A stretch of DNA of 64,000 bases from Glandiceps talaboti (taxonomy: Eukaryota > Hemichordata > Enteropneusta > Spengelidae): positions 35,092,332 to 35,156,331 of the forward strand of contig NC_135549.1 in the NCBI RefSeq assembly GCF_964340395.1. Reading direction: 5' to 3'. Positions 12,364-23,044 of this stretch are shown here, piece by piece. The translations under genes were made by a program, and so were the position numbers. How positions within the stretch are numbered: position 1 is the stretch's first letter; each line of letters starts with the position of its first letter. The notes below the pieces were generated by a model that saw only the letters and a program-made list of their open reading frames with translations, did not search any database and was not told the DNA's origin.

Positions 12364-12699
12364 CATTAATGAAAAAGTAAACAAAGAACAATTTTTTTAT
12401 AAAGAAAGTAAACTAAAAACAATTATTTTTAAACAAATATGGCCAATTTCAAGCCCTATGATCGAACATGTACACACGTAAATACGTGTTATACACTACA
12501 CGTACAACAACGATGCCAAAGACGTCCTGCTCGAATTGTCCGTCATGTACACTGCATTAAAAAATAGACCTCCAACATGTACCTCAGAACATTGATCACT
12601 GCAGTGAAGTCAATGAAGTATTATATGCTTGGACTTCCCTGTATTGCAAAGTTCTTGACTCTCACACTCCAATGACTAAAGTACACATTCGTCGAACCC

Positions 12700-12830
12700 T
12701 GGATAAGGGACCGACCAGTTTCTCCAGCCGGGGGGGGGATTTTCCCATCGGGCCGACAAAAAGTCACTGACCCCCCCCCATCTGTAAAAACAAAAACAGG
12801 CTGACATACCCCCCCCCCCCCATGCTCTAT
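12700..12830 (+). repeat. G-tract dispersed repeat, copy 2
   Basis: Begins AGGGACCGACCAGTTTCTCC with a G-run, then TCACTGA and two long C-runs (12772-12780, 12811-12822), so it seems to be two family copies head to head. Confidence 0.55.
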
Positions 12831-12889
12831 ATCACGTTGCTCTATAATACTCCAGGAGTCCCCAAAAATTCGCACCCGTCTTGTGAGTG

Positions 12890-13037
12890 AGACACGGCTG
12901 AGTAGAACCATCGAGCCTGTAGAACACTCACCCTGGGTTCGGGTCGGTCACAGAAAAACCCCGTTTCCAGTGGGGTTCGAACCCGTGACCTCCCGACTGC
13001 TAATCCTGTGCGCTAACCACTACGCTACAGGGAGCCG
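12890..13037 (-). mobile_element. tRNA-derived SINE
   Basis: On the minus strand, CGGCTCCCTGTAGCGTAGTG then GTTAGCGC fits an RNA polymerase III A box, and GGTTCGAACCC (12974-12984) is a perfect B box about 30 bp further on. The acceptor ends do not pair and the anticodon arm is poor, so this is a tRNA-like SINE head rather than a tRNA gene. A tRNA-unrelated body follows, to about 12890. Confidence 0.75.
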
Positions 13038-13271
13038 GTCTCACAAATACTTTACAAGATCCTGGAATAGCACTATCACATAATTATTGACAACACATGA
13101 TAAATATATTCAAAACGGAGTTTAATCATCTAGACCGTGAAAGATAGGGGAGGAGAGCTTGAGAAGGGAATATGTACACCTCTCGTGGAGGTCCTAGAGA
13201 CGTAGAAGCTATACATGTTTTTTTTTTACTATTGAAGCCCATATTTAGACTATTATGACACTTTCAGGTAC

Positions 13272-14048
13272 TATCATAACTAGGCAAAGCCCATAAGCTC
13301 GCGCAGGGTAGATTCATTTGTGACCGGCTGCCTGGGCCAGGGTTGATACACTTGATTTGGGTCATTTTCCAGGGGTATTGACCATCAAAATTTATTTTAT
13401 TGAATGACATTTAATTCTCTGACATGGACGAGAAGTAAAGAAAGTCAACACTCTATGCAGTTGTTGGTTTCAAAAACAATCATAGCCATTAGATTAATAT
13501 TGTTCATTTTCAATCAGCCAACTTATCATAGACTCTCCACCAAGTTACTTTGGTCTTTGGACAAATGTTTTGACATGTTGCCGAACATCACGATTTCTCA
13601 ATTCAACTGGATGATTTAGGAATGTTACTGTACCAACAAACATAGAAAAGTAGTTATTCTTTTTAGAACATGTAAAAAAATCAATTATCGACAATATAAA
13701 TGTCAAAACCACACTTCCACAACCCGGAAATTAAACTGCGCTATGTCATCAGTGGTCCGTATCGCATACCGCCGTGCATCAAACTTCTAAATAGTGTAAC
13801 AATTTCTCCTTGAGGTACAGTGATGCCTCGATACTCGTTACAATGTTACGATAATCGTGCCAACAGGCCTACTGTTACAATATTGCAATGCATAGTGATG
13901 TTATGTCGCCTATGCTATACGATGATACAGTAGCGCGTGGAGAATGCACGTAGTATATGGAAGGCGCACGCGTGGTCACTGCGCGCCGCAATGCATCCCT
14001 GGGAGAACCACCAATTTCTTCGTATAGTATATACGATGCACATGCGTA
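13272..14048 (+). repeat. 777-bp repeat, tandem copy 1
   Basis: Runs from TATCATAACTAGGCAAAGCC to ATGCACATGCGTA. The next copy starts directly after it. No coding capacity seen. Confidence 0.95.
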
Positions 14049-14888
14049 ATATCATAACTAGGCAAAGCCCATAAGCTCGCGCAGGGTAGATTCATTTGTG
14101 ACCGGCTGCCTCGGCCAGGGTTGATACACTTGATTTGGGTCATTTTCCAGGGGTATTGACCATCAAAATTTATTTTATTGAATGACAACTAATTCTCTGA
14201 CATGGACGAGAAGTAAAGCAAGTCAACATTCTATGCAGTTGTTGGTTTCAAAAACCATCTATCCATTAGATTAATATTGTTCATTTTCAATCAGCCAACT
14301 TATCATAGACCCTCCACCAACGTACGTTGGTCTTTGGACAATTCAACTCGATGATTTAGGAATGTTACTGTACCAACAAACATAGGAAAGTAGATATTCT
14401 TTTTGAAACATGTAAAAAACAATTATCGACAATATAAATGTCAAAACCATACTTCCACAACCCGGAAATTAAACTACGCTATGTCATCAGTGGTCCGTAT
14501 CGCGTACCGCCGTGCATCAAATTTCCAAATAGTGTAACAATTTCTCCTTGAGTTGAGGTACAGTGACGCCTCGATACTCCTTACAATGTTACGATAATCG
14601 TGCCAACAGGCCTACTGTTACAATATTGCAATGCATGGTGATGTTATGTCGCCTATGATATTCGATGATACGGTAGCGCGTGGAGAATGCACGTTGTATG
14701 AGGAAGGCGCATGCGTAGTCAGTGCGCGCCGCAATGCATCATTGGGAGAACCACCAATTTTTTTCGCATAGAGCTTTCGCTCGCATAGTATATACGACGC
14801 GCATGCGTACAAGTCATTGAGCCGCTGCGCGAGCTACTAGTCATTGAGCCGCTACGCGGCAGCTTCGCTGCCGCTGCGCGAGCTAATA
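14049..14888 (+). repeat. 777-bp repeat, tandem copy 2 plus right end
   Basis: About 90% like copy 1, with a ~50-bp deletion near 14340. It continues into a GC-rich end with CATTGAGCCGCTGCGCGAGC repeated twice. The final CTGCGCGAGCT (14873-14885 region) is the inverse of AGCTCGCGCAG near the left end of both copies, which suggests a DNA transposon with subterminal inverted repeats. Confidence 0.9.
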
Positions 14889-16529
14889 ATTTCCAAGCTT
14901 TACAAGACAGCACCATCAAGTACCAGAAACTATTATTTATAACTTACATATTTACATGGAGTTGAAATATATGTTCTTAAATGATTATAGTAAAGGTCAG
15001 CACATCTAATGGTAGTATCATTGGTAAGGGAGATTTGGAGTTTTAAGGCAATATTTGACTATCTTGGCAAACATTTCACATCTTAAAAGACAATAACATC
15101 TCAAATTAGAATAGGGTGAAAGTGCTTAAGAAAAGTTTAATATCAGGACATGGTTCGGTTCGTCTGCTGATTGCTGATTGAATGCATGAGTGACCTCTGG
15201 GGATGAGGAAGTTCCTAGGGTCTCCTCTAGCAGATCCGGAGGATTTTTGATTCTATTAAGGGCAATTTTTAGGTTATTAAATATATAGCCTTAATTTTTG
15301 AGGTAATGTTTCAAAACTTCAAAGTTTTCGAACCTAATTAAAGTTAATGTAAGTTTTAAATGAGTTTCCCATTTCACATAAAAAGGGCCCGTAACACTGG
15401 CACAGTGGCATTAATATTGCATGTATAGTATTAAACGTCACTGGTATGTTAGAGAACTTTAGGTGGTCATACCTAGTGTATAATACTTAAATAGAAACTG
15501 GAATCTGATGAGATGTGGTGTCCAAAATTGAAAGTGCATCTACTCTTCATACTGTTGAGTAGAACAATTTAGATTAACTTCTTTTATAAACTATCTCTGA
15601 AAATTACCATTATAAAACCTTCAACTTCATTTAATTTCTGCCCCAAATTCAGGATATTTTGGTAAATTCTCGTCATGAACTCATAAATTGAAGTCTAAAA
15701 GCATTTAAACTTTGTACATACAGTGACATTCTCAGTGTTGCGTAACAACATAAGTTCTCAACATCTCAACATCGCTATTTCGTACCAGATACGATTGAAC
15801 GGTCAACAAGTTTTAATATGATATGATGTGTAATTTTAGAACTTCATTATATGACTTCATTGTTTTGTAGAAGTATAATTATAATATTACACAACTATTT
15901 TATGGTCTTTGAGATATGAACTTGTATTACTAATCTAGACAAAGTGATTGGATATTGAATCTCAGATGATGTTTTTCATAAGACTTAAGAATACGTCACA
16001 CTCTACGAATAGAGATTTATGTAAACTTTGAAATGTATTTAAGTTGGGGTTTTAGCCCATCTAAGGAGGAACGGGGTCGGAGATTGGTCATGTAATAAAA
16101 TCAACCGAGTGAGTTCTACTCTACACAATCCAAGTCGGTACGGTACCTCGTAGAAGAGATGGTTTGAGAAGAAACTAGTTGGTCGGCTATATTCAACGTT
16201 ATAGTCTTAAATGGAACAGACTGACGATTGAAACAGCAGTGCGAGTGAGTACTTCCCCGTTTGAACATTAGATATCGATAAACTGCACAGTAAGCACCGG
16301 TCAACAACGTTTCAATGGTGGAGTGAATCCGGGGCTTGGCCATGTATCTGGTTCTAGAACTAACATTATATTCTCCGAAACTAATGAACTCCGAAATGGA
16401 CGATAAACACTAAAGTAAAAACACTGTAACAGTTGTATGATTGAACTTGATGGACCGCACCCAATATGTTCATTTGCCGTAACTATATGAACACTGATGT
16501 ATTAATGATTAACGCATTTTCAACTTACA
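14889..16529. other. No gene recognised; possible 5' region of the gypsy relic
   Basis: About 1.6 kb of AT-rich sequence directly before the gag relic, where an LTR and leader would be expected. I could not find a convincing TG...CA LTR boundary or a tRNA primer site. Confidence 0.4.
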
Positions 16530-17065
16530 ACACATAATGGGACTTGACCTATTGCCGCCAAATTTACAGGCGATGAGAGAGTGAAGAAATGGCTTTGTAA
16601 ATTCGATGCATATATTAGTTTAAAAGGATACAACGATGACCAAAGTTTGCATACCTTCACTCTATTGCTAACTGGGGAGGCCGAACGATGATTTGTACCT
16701 TTACCAGAAGACATCGCAGTCAACTGGCTTACGTACGACTGGATTGCATATGGCGTTTTCAAGATGGGGGTCCAAGATGGAAAGTGGACCAGGAATTGCA
16801 GAGACTCAAACAAAGTGACTATGAGAATATTGAACAATATGCGTCTCGTGTTAGGGACATATTTTGTCTTTATGGTAGAGATATTAATGGCGAGGAAATC
16901 TTGAGTATTTTTTTGCAGGGGATGAGACGTTCGTTATTTGGACCTGTTGTTCTAAAAGATCCAACTAGCTTCATTGAAGCGGTGAATTTTGCACGTTTAG
17001 CAGAAATGGTACAGGATTTGGATGTGAAACAGCCAAGCATTTACATGACATGTTCTGTAACTAGT
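16530..17065 (+). pseudogene. Ty3/gypsy-type retrotransposon gag relic
   Basis: Reads DLLPPNLQ, then AMREEVKKW-like sequence, WLCKFDAYISLKGYNDDQSL and HTFTLLLTGEAER. A TGA at 16688-16690 and a frame change near 16760 follow. It then reads QELQRLKQSDYENIEQYASR, GEEILSIFLQGMRRSLFGPV and FIEAVNFARLAEMVQDL. This is the standard order of the gypsy gag capsid domain (WL--F, LLLTG-A--W, QEL--LKQ---E-V--YA-RVR, FL-GL). No protease or pol follows, so it is a fragment with stops. Confidence 0.75.
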
Positions 17066-17214
17066 GTGGTAGCTAGAGAATACATGAATATGTATAGAGT
17101 AGAGGTATGTTTGAACTCTTACGTGATATTAAAGAATTCATGTAAGAAACATGGACGTCGATAATAATGAATTATACATGTACCAGTCAGTTCAGACAAG
17201 GCTATATGCCATTG
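17066..17214. other. No feature seen after the gag relic
   Basis: The expected zinc knuckle and protease do not follow; the sequence passes into a G-tract repeat. Confidence 0.5.
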
Positions 17215-17375
17215 TAGAAAAGGATTGTCTTCTTCCATCACAATCCAAAACACAATGACCCCCCCCTCCACAATTTTCAAAACAGCATGAACCCCCCCCC
17301 CCCACTGCCAATTTCAAAAATCCACCCAATCCACCCCATCCCCATCCCGAAGAAACTGACCGGTCCCTAACTACA
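17215..17375 (-). repeat. G-tract dispersed repeat, copy 3
   Basis: On the minus strand: TTAGGGACCGGTCAGTTTCT, then about six G-runs of 4 to 12 bases separated by similar spacers such as TTTTGAAA. It ends near GGAAGAAGACAATCC. Confidence 0.75.
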
Positions 17376-17534
17376 TCAGTCAGGAACAAAATGGGTTCGC
17401 AAAATGCATCACCGCACTCGTCTTAAAATGCTTCATGTTTACTGGTGTGAATATATAAAATTTCGTAACCTTGTAAAGTAAGGATTAGGTGTGGCAAATG
17501 TAGATTCTTCCTGTACACGCAATCCCATCCCTCT

Positions 17535-17795
17535 CGCAAATAATTGTACCAACTACTTTGCTAATGTTGGTGTGCACGTTTAGGATAAACTTCAACCGTC
17601 TGACCGGGCCCTTGATGGATCACATACCAGCACCTGGCATTCAATTCCAACTTTCAACTCTCTCGGAAGAGGATGTACAGTCAGAAATATTCTCACTGCC
17701 ATCAAATAAATCACCTTCCATTGAAAACATTGACTCGCGCTTGATTAAACTTTCGATGTCACCGATTGTTCAGTCACTGAGGGAGCGATCGGTTT
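17535..17795 (+). mobile_element. LINE reverse transcriptase fragment
   Basis: Contains YFANVGVHV, then in another frame LSEEDVQSEIFSLPSNKSPS and NIDSRLIKLSMSPIVQSL, the linker and first RT block of CR1-like LINEs (the usual KS-G-D-I---LIK pattern). Frame changes and the abrupt ends show that it is dead. Confidence 0.65.
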
Positions 17796-17900
17796 TTACG
17801 GGCACCTTAATTTGAGACTCAAAGAAGGGGGGGGGGGGGTTCCATCATTTTTACAAAGTAAATAAAGGGGGCGGGGTCACCATATTTTCACTTCTGGAGA
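17780..17900 (+). repeat. G-tract dispersed repeat, copy 4
   Basis: AGGGAGCGATCGGTTTTTAC, then GACTCAAAGAAGG with a long G-run and GGGGGCGGGGTCACC. It is close to the minus-strand copy at 21785-21930. Confidence 0.7.
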
Positions 17901-17912
17901 CTATTTATATAT

Positions 17913-18020
17913 AATCTCTCGGTATTCCGAATGAGTGCTACGTCATCGATATAGATGTGCAGACATAGGGGAATCATGAGTCCGAGATGACGTAGCACGA
18001 ATGAGAAATACCGGGAGATT
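17913..18020. repeat. Hairpin (34-bp arms)
   Basis: AATCTCTCGGTATTCCGAAT... CGTCAT at 17913-17946 pairs with ATGACGTAGCACGAATGAGA... GATT at 17987-18020. Confidence 0.8.
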
Positions 18021-18814
18021 ATTTATTTATTATATACATAGACCCACTATTTATTTCTATTATGATGACAATTTTAAACTAAAATATTCCGAAAATTACG
18101 CTGAACGTGCATCAATTTTACGAAGTGATGGGGCTACAGCGCTCAGCTCTTCATTCAGTTTTCAGCAGAATGTAGACACCATTGCGACAGCTGCCGTCGC
18201 TACTACTGCTAACATATATGTTGAGATCAGTAAAATTACACCACAGACTTTCAGGAAGGGAACATTTTGACAACGACGGGACGTTTGTCAAGAGCAGTGA
18301 TTAATTCTTTGACAAAATATAGACACTTCCATCGGAAAAAATGAGACATATTCAGAGACTGGCTAACGAATGGGTGCCTACACTGGTTATGCATAGAACT
18401 CGGCTCAGAGTCATACGATAAAACATCAACACTGGCAAGTTATAATGTCGAAAACATTGTGAAATTTTCAAAAACACATTGTCAAAGGTCGATCAAAAGT
18501 TCTAGCAATAGTTTAATTTAACGGACAACGATTTCGCTGTGTTGTGCAACTATCACAACTGGAAGTTTTTACGATGTTGATGTCAGCATGTTTAACTACG
18601 TTAGTGGCTGTACGAAAGGAGATAGATGTGTCCAAAAGAGGTGTATTTGTTCATTGTTTACACTAATGATGATGGTGGTGGTGGTGGTGGTGGTGGTCGA
18701 TGTTCGGTAATCCATGAATAGCAAGGAAACTATATTTTCAAACAACAACATTGTAACTGTACAGGTTGATGATGTTTACAAATAATTCAAAGTAGTTCCG
18801 ACCATATTACTATA
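18021..18814. other. No gene; (GGT)n microsatellite
   Basis: A GATGGTGGTGGTGGTGG tract lies at about 18667-18698. Open frames here show no family resemblance. Confidence 0.5.
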
Positions 18815-18880
18815 GTGTGACGTCAAAGTATAGTAATATGAAATATATGGATTTCATATTACTATACTTTGACGTCACAC
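18815..18880. repeat. Perfect 30-bp inverted repeat
   Basis: GTGTGACGTCAAAGTATAGT... AAAT (18815-18844) is followed by a 6-bp spacer and its exact inverse (18851-18880). It contains the CRE-like word TGACGTCA in both arms. It is more likely a small foldback element than a control site. Confidence 0.95.
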
Positions 18881-18949
18881 CCTGGGAATATGAGGGTCTA
18901 TGTAAATAAGGAACATAATCAAACGGAAAGTTGATGCTTGAAAGATGCC

Positions 18950-19055
18950 AGCTGACGGGCTGCTGTGCTGTGCTGCTCGCGCTCAAATGTGTTCCTTGCT
19001 TATACTATAGAGAGGGGTATAGGACCGGCATCGAATAAACCAATCAATCATGTTA
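18950..19055 (+). repeat. Dispersed repeat, copy 1 of a pair
   Basis: Shares CAGCTGACGGGCTGCTGTGC-like, GCTCAAATGTGTTCCTTGCT and GGCATCGAATAAACCAATCA with 19563-19682 at about 75%. Confidence 0.75.
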
Positions 19056-20049
19056 CCTCAAATTTTTGTAGTGATGCTCATCATATCTGTGTCTCTTCAA
19101 AATATACATTTTGAATGAAGGAGAAAAAACAGCATTATTTAACTGATTAAACAGAAAGCGTCCATGAACAAGAGCGATGTGGTTTCAAGCATACACATAC
19201 GACCAGGAGCATGAGGCAACACCTGGTGAAACTCGAAAATGATAATGATGTCATTCAGGTAATAAAGGCCCAAGTTAGCTACGAGTTACATTTACATATT
19301 TACTTCTTTATTTATAGTATATTTTAATAAACTCATTATACACGTCTACATATACTAGTATTTGTTATTTTGGGTATAAGGCCAGAAATGGAATAATTAA
19401 AAATAGTATATGTATATGTATGTATTATATTCTGGTCTTTTAAAAAAATGAAACATTTTTTTTTATAATAATCGCAGAAAAAAAGTTTATATAAATATGG
19501 AAGACTCCAAAAAAAAAAATAAAGAAACAAAAAAGGTATACGGATAGACATGGTGCAAAATCGACGCTTAGTGCGATCGCGACAGCTGACATGCTCCGCT
19601 GCTTGGCGTGCTCGAGCTCAAACGTATTGCTTAAACTTGTAATACAGAGGGGTAGGACACGGCATCGAATAAACCAATCAGGACGCTTGAAATCGAACAT
19701 GTGACCCATGAATTTTCTACTAGATCACCATCAAACAAATCTGTGTTTATAACTTTGTTTATCAGTCATTCACATAACATATATCCTCCGAGAATCCGAT
19801 TAATATTGTGTTCACCTTAGAATATATTTCTTTCTTGGTAGTTTATGGTGTATGAGAAAGGGGGGTTTCACATGTATCCTGGTAACATGTATTAAACTTT
19901 TTTATGGTCACAGGTATCAGAGAAGAAGTGAAACACAAACACTGAAAAGTAATTTTTGATAAGACATGTGGTTCGTACTATATGGCTATGCAAAGTAACA
20001 GTTCAATAGTTTGTACATGTATGATAAATCAACACATTAGGGGTGAGAT
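19056..20049. other. No gene; second copy of the paired repeat
   Basis: The repeat copy spans 19563-19682 (GACAGCTGACATGCTCCGCT to GCATCGAATAAACCAATCAG). The rest is AT-rich, with A- and T-runs. Confidence 0.55.
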
Positions 20050-20395
20050 TAGATCAGCTAGCCCTCGGATGTTCTTCCGATAAAATACGACACACCGCCG
20101 AACAACGCTATCGAGGATGGAACATCCGAGGTCTAGCGAATGTCATCAGGATATAAATAACTGCCAATCAGAGAACCGTATTAGCGACAAGCACAAACAG
20201 AGGACAATAGCTAAATTTTCATGCATATTCATCTTAAGGAGGGGCTTGTATAAATAACCACCAATGCGTTAACTGAAATGTGTGAATGACAACGTCTACA
20301 CACTCATCAAACTCACAATTACCATAAACCAATAAGCCATAGTAATGACATAAATGTGTTTGTCAACACTTGCATGCAGAGATTCCCCGAGGTCA
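20050..20395 (+). repeat. Dispersed repeat copy B, with terminal hairpin
   Basis: About 90% like 10723-11078 over its length: it has CTCGGATGTTC and the inverse, then GATATAAATAACTGCCAATC through CACTTGCATGCAGAGATTCC. Unlike copy A it is not followed by the helicase-like exon, so the exon is not part of the repeat proper. A further inverted pair (GCTAGACTGTTCGGGC / GCCCGAACGTCTAGC) lies just beyond, at 20495-20579. Confidence 0.9.
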
Positions 20396-21494
20396 TAGGT
20401 TATTGAATATATTAAAGTATATATATATGCATAGATGGCCCAACCCACCGCTCAATGTAATCTCAATGGAATGTCCGGTCTGAAAATGACATTCGCTAGA
20501 CTGTTCGGGCAGGCCCTCACATGCGAACTTCGTTCGCTTATAGTTATAGCATCGAAAGAAAGCCCGAACGTCTAGCAGCAAGACTAGGGTGAGATCAGTA
20601 GGTAAGAAAACTAATTCTTTTAGTAAGGCCAAGAACCCCTTCCCCATCCCCTTCTAACTAAATTGGTAAAATTATTGCACACAGCACAATCAATTTCAAA
20701 TCAGTATGTACTATTATGTCATGCCATGAATACAAAGCCAGTATGTAGTGAGGAAAAATAGCTCTTTTATTGGCACAATAAATGTATTTTAGTGCCATGC
20801 ATAACAAATTTTTTTCCTATTTTTCAATCTGACATTTTTAGAATTGTTTGTATTGGGGTACAAAACAGATTTCATTATAAAAGACCTCCTCTCACCCCCA
20901 CCCCACACTAAAAGAATTTAGTTTTTACCCTACATTGAGCTATTGATCTCAACCATAAATCAATTTGGGACTTCTAATGGAGATGATTGTAGTTATCATA
21001 CATTAAAAGTACAAAAATATATAGGAACTAGACTAACTATATACATGGACATTGGTTATCCAATATCTAGACACAGGCTGGGTCAGGCACTTTCAGTCAC
21101 AGTGTTTGCCACATATTATTTCAAAGTGTCCTAAATTGGTTATGTTTGTGCAAAATTCCACATGTTCAGGTCAATGGAGGAACAGAGTTTTAGAGCAGTA
21201 TTTCATTTCATATGTTTTACATTTACAGCTACACATGCAAGTTTTTGTACCACAAGATGACACAATGCAACTCATGGCATGCAATGCCAATAGCGAGAAG
21301 TCATTTCTAACAAATAACTGTTGCTTAAAGGTGGCCATGGTGCAGTGTTGTGATGCCATACCATATGTATTGGATGTATTAAGAGACAGAGTTTTTGTTT
21401 TTTTTGAATGTATATTTATAGCTACATTTTTTGTATTTGTTTATGGTTTATTTTATGCACATACATTTTTTTATTTAATAGCTTGCACAGCACC
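20396..21494. other. No gene recognised
   Basis: AT-rich DNA; the longest frame (21052-21522) ends in a run of Phe/Val codons from T-rich DNA and matches nothing known to me. Confidence 0.45.
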
Positions 21495-21738
21495 CGCAAG
21501 TGGCAGCATAGTGGCTCAATGACTAGTATGCATGCGTGTATACTATGCGATGCGATGGTTTTTTGGTGATTTTAACCAAGGATGCATTGCGGTACAATGA
21601 CTACGCGTGCACGTTCTATGTACGAAGTGCAATCTCCATGCCGAGAGTGCTATGTATGATCTCATCGCGAGGCAGCCACTCACAAATGAATCTACCGAGC
21701 TGTGCAAGCTTAGGGGCTTTGGCCTAGTTATGATATTA
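21495..21738 (-). repeat. Short, internally deleted copy of the 777-bp repeat
   Basis: Read on the minus strand it keeps both ends of the tandem repeat at 13.3-14.9 kb: ATATCATAACTAGGCCAAAG with GGTAGATTCATTTGTGA on one side, and GCATGCATACTAGTCATTGA on the other. Most of the interior is lost. This is the usual relation of a MITE to a longer relative. Confidence 0.8.
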
Positions 21739-21784
21739 AATGTATGGACATTTAAGTACAGGAGCGTGGCTCATGATTTTGTTT

Positions 21785-21930
21785 AGTCGTTGAAAACAAG
21801 GTGACCCCCCCCCACCTTATTCACTTCGTAAAAATGATGACCCCCCTTCTTTGAGTCCTAAATTAAAGTGCCCCCCCCCCTCTGAATTGCCGCCCCCCCT
21901 TCTGTAAAAACTGTTCGCTCCCTAACCCCT
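21785..21930 (-). repeat. G-tract dispersed repeat, copy 5
   Basis: On the minus strand: TTAGGGAGCGAACAGTTTTT, then GGACTCAAAGAAGGGGGG and further G-runs. It shares its left end and the CTCAAAGAAGG word with copy 4. Confidence 0.75.
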
Positions 21931-22345
21931 ATACTTATGGAATTACACTGGCTACCAGTACACTACAGAATCCAATACAAGATCCTACTACTCACGTACA
22001 AAGCTCTGAACAACACTGCTCCTGTTTACATATTTGATCTAATCAACCTGAAAGAGTCGTCCAGAGTTCTCCGATCAAACGACAAAATCCTACTTCATGG
22101 ACCACGGAGTAACCGGAAGACTTATGGTGATTGTGCTTTCTCGCTTAACCCCCCCCCCCTCCCCACTTGGAACAATGTCCCTCTCGCCAGTCACCCAGCC
22201 TTGATATTTTTAAGAAGCGCATCAAGATTTATCAATTTAGCAGAGCCTAATGTCATCTATATATACCCCCAGTTTTGTAAAGCGCCATTGAACATTACTA
22301 CGTATTGGAGTTTGGCGCTATATAAATCTCTTTGATTGATTGATT
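21931..22345 (+). mobile_element. 3' end of a CR1/L2-like LINE
   Basis: Encodes ELHWLPVHYRIQYKILLLTY, FDLINLKESSRVLRSNDKIL and YGDCAFSLNPP, then a C-run and a frame change (the usual WN-LP motif follows as TWNNVP). The 3' UTR ends GGAGTTTGGCGCTATATAAA and a (TTGA)n tail at 22333-22346. The short C-run probably arose after insertion. Confidence 0.85.
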
Positions 22346-22562
22346 CATGGAAGTATAAGTAACCCACTTCCATGATTGATTGAATTACATGCTCGATGCT
22401 CGGTGCACCCTGTGTGGTTCGGTTTCGTTAAACCCATAATGCTTTGCAATGTGTAAATGAAAACGAGGTTTGGGGATTTCAGTTGTACCGGAAGTGTGCT
22501 GGGTCAACTTTTTGACGGTAGCGTTGCGTCGCGTAGGAGCTTGGAATTTCACTTCACCAACC

Positions 22563-22632
22563 ATGCCTCTGCCACCGACCTTGCTCGCCAGACTGAAAAA
22601 GAGAGGACTTATCAAACAGGATGATAGCGGAG
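22563..22632 (+). CDS. PQBP1: PQBP1 exon 1 (polyglutamine-binding protein 1)
   Basis: MPLPPTLLARLKKRGLIKQD matches the conserved N-terminus of PQBP1 (human MPLPVALQTRLAKRGIL). PQBP1 is a nuclear WW-domain adaptor in pre-mRNA splicing and transcription that binds the spliceosomal protein U5-15kD. This is the first ATG after a GC-richer 5' region (about 22385-22562) that may be the 5' UTR and promoter; no TATA box is seen. The exon ends in phase 1 at GGAG|GTAGGC. The next exon supplies AT to make Asp, giving ...DSGDPDEE. The intron that follows is about 7.4 kb. Confidence 0.9.
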
Positions 22633-22737
22633 GTAGGCAAAAACTCAACAACTTGTATGCATGCAAACGATGTACGGGACCGCTACGCGATTCTGACAAT
22701 ATCAGCGCGACAGCGTCTCTATCTCTGCTCTGTTATA

Positions 22738-23044
22738 CGCTGCGGGGTTTCTACGAAGACGTGTCGAAACCCCGCAGCGATAAACACAGCTCTTCAGTGT
22801 CCCCAGATGTTCGACACGTCTTCCCTTTCCCTTCCTAATGACTATTATAAAGTCGGTACAAAAAGCAGGTACAGACGAGCAGAGCTGCAGGTAGCTCTGG
22901 ATGTAGTCCTGCTTGCATACGGAGTAATCCGGGACTCGATTCTGACAATTGTCCCTAATTAGGTCAAGTCAGCAATATAGACTCGTGCACCGCCTGTAAG
23001 CAGGGCTACTCTGGATGGAGACGTGTCGAACCTCGTATCCAGAG
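22738..23044. repeat. Hairpin cluster sharing a 12-mer, just inside PQBP1 intron 1
   Basis: Hairpin 1 has perfect 13-bp arms (CGCTGCGGGGTTT, 22738-22750, and its inverse, 22767-22779). Hairpin 2 has CTCTGGAT (23009-23016) and ATCCAGAG (23037-23044). The 12-mer AGACGTGTCGAA lies in the loop region of both (22757, 23019) and inverted at 22810-22821. Confidence 0.8.

Noticed and set aside
12963-13037. A genuine tRNA gene on the minus strand
   Set aside because: The acceptor ends do not pair and the anticodon stem is poor; SINE head preferred.
17192-17389. Gly-rich minus-strand protein
   Set aside because: It is the translation of the G-tract repeat.
22470-22838. Longer frames across PQBP1 exon 1
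   Set aside because: They are out of frame with the conserved MPLPPTLLARLKKRG, or run past the donor site.
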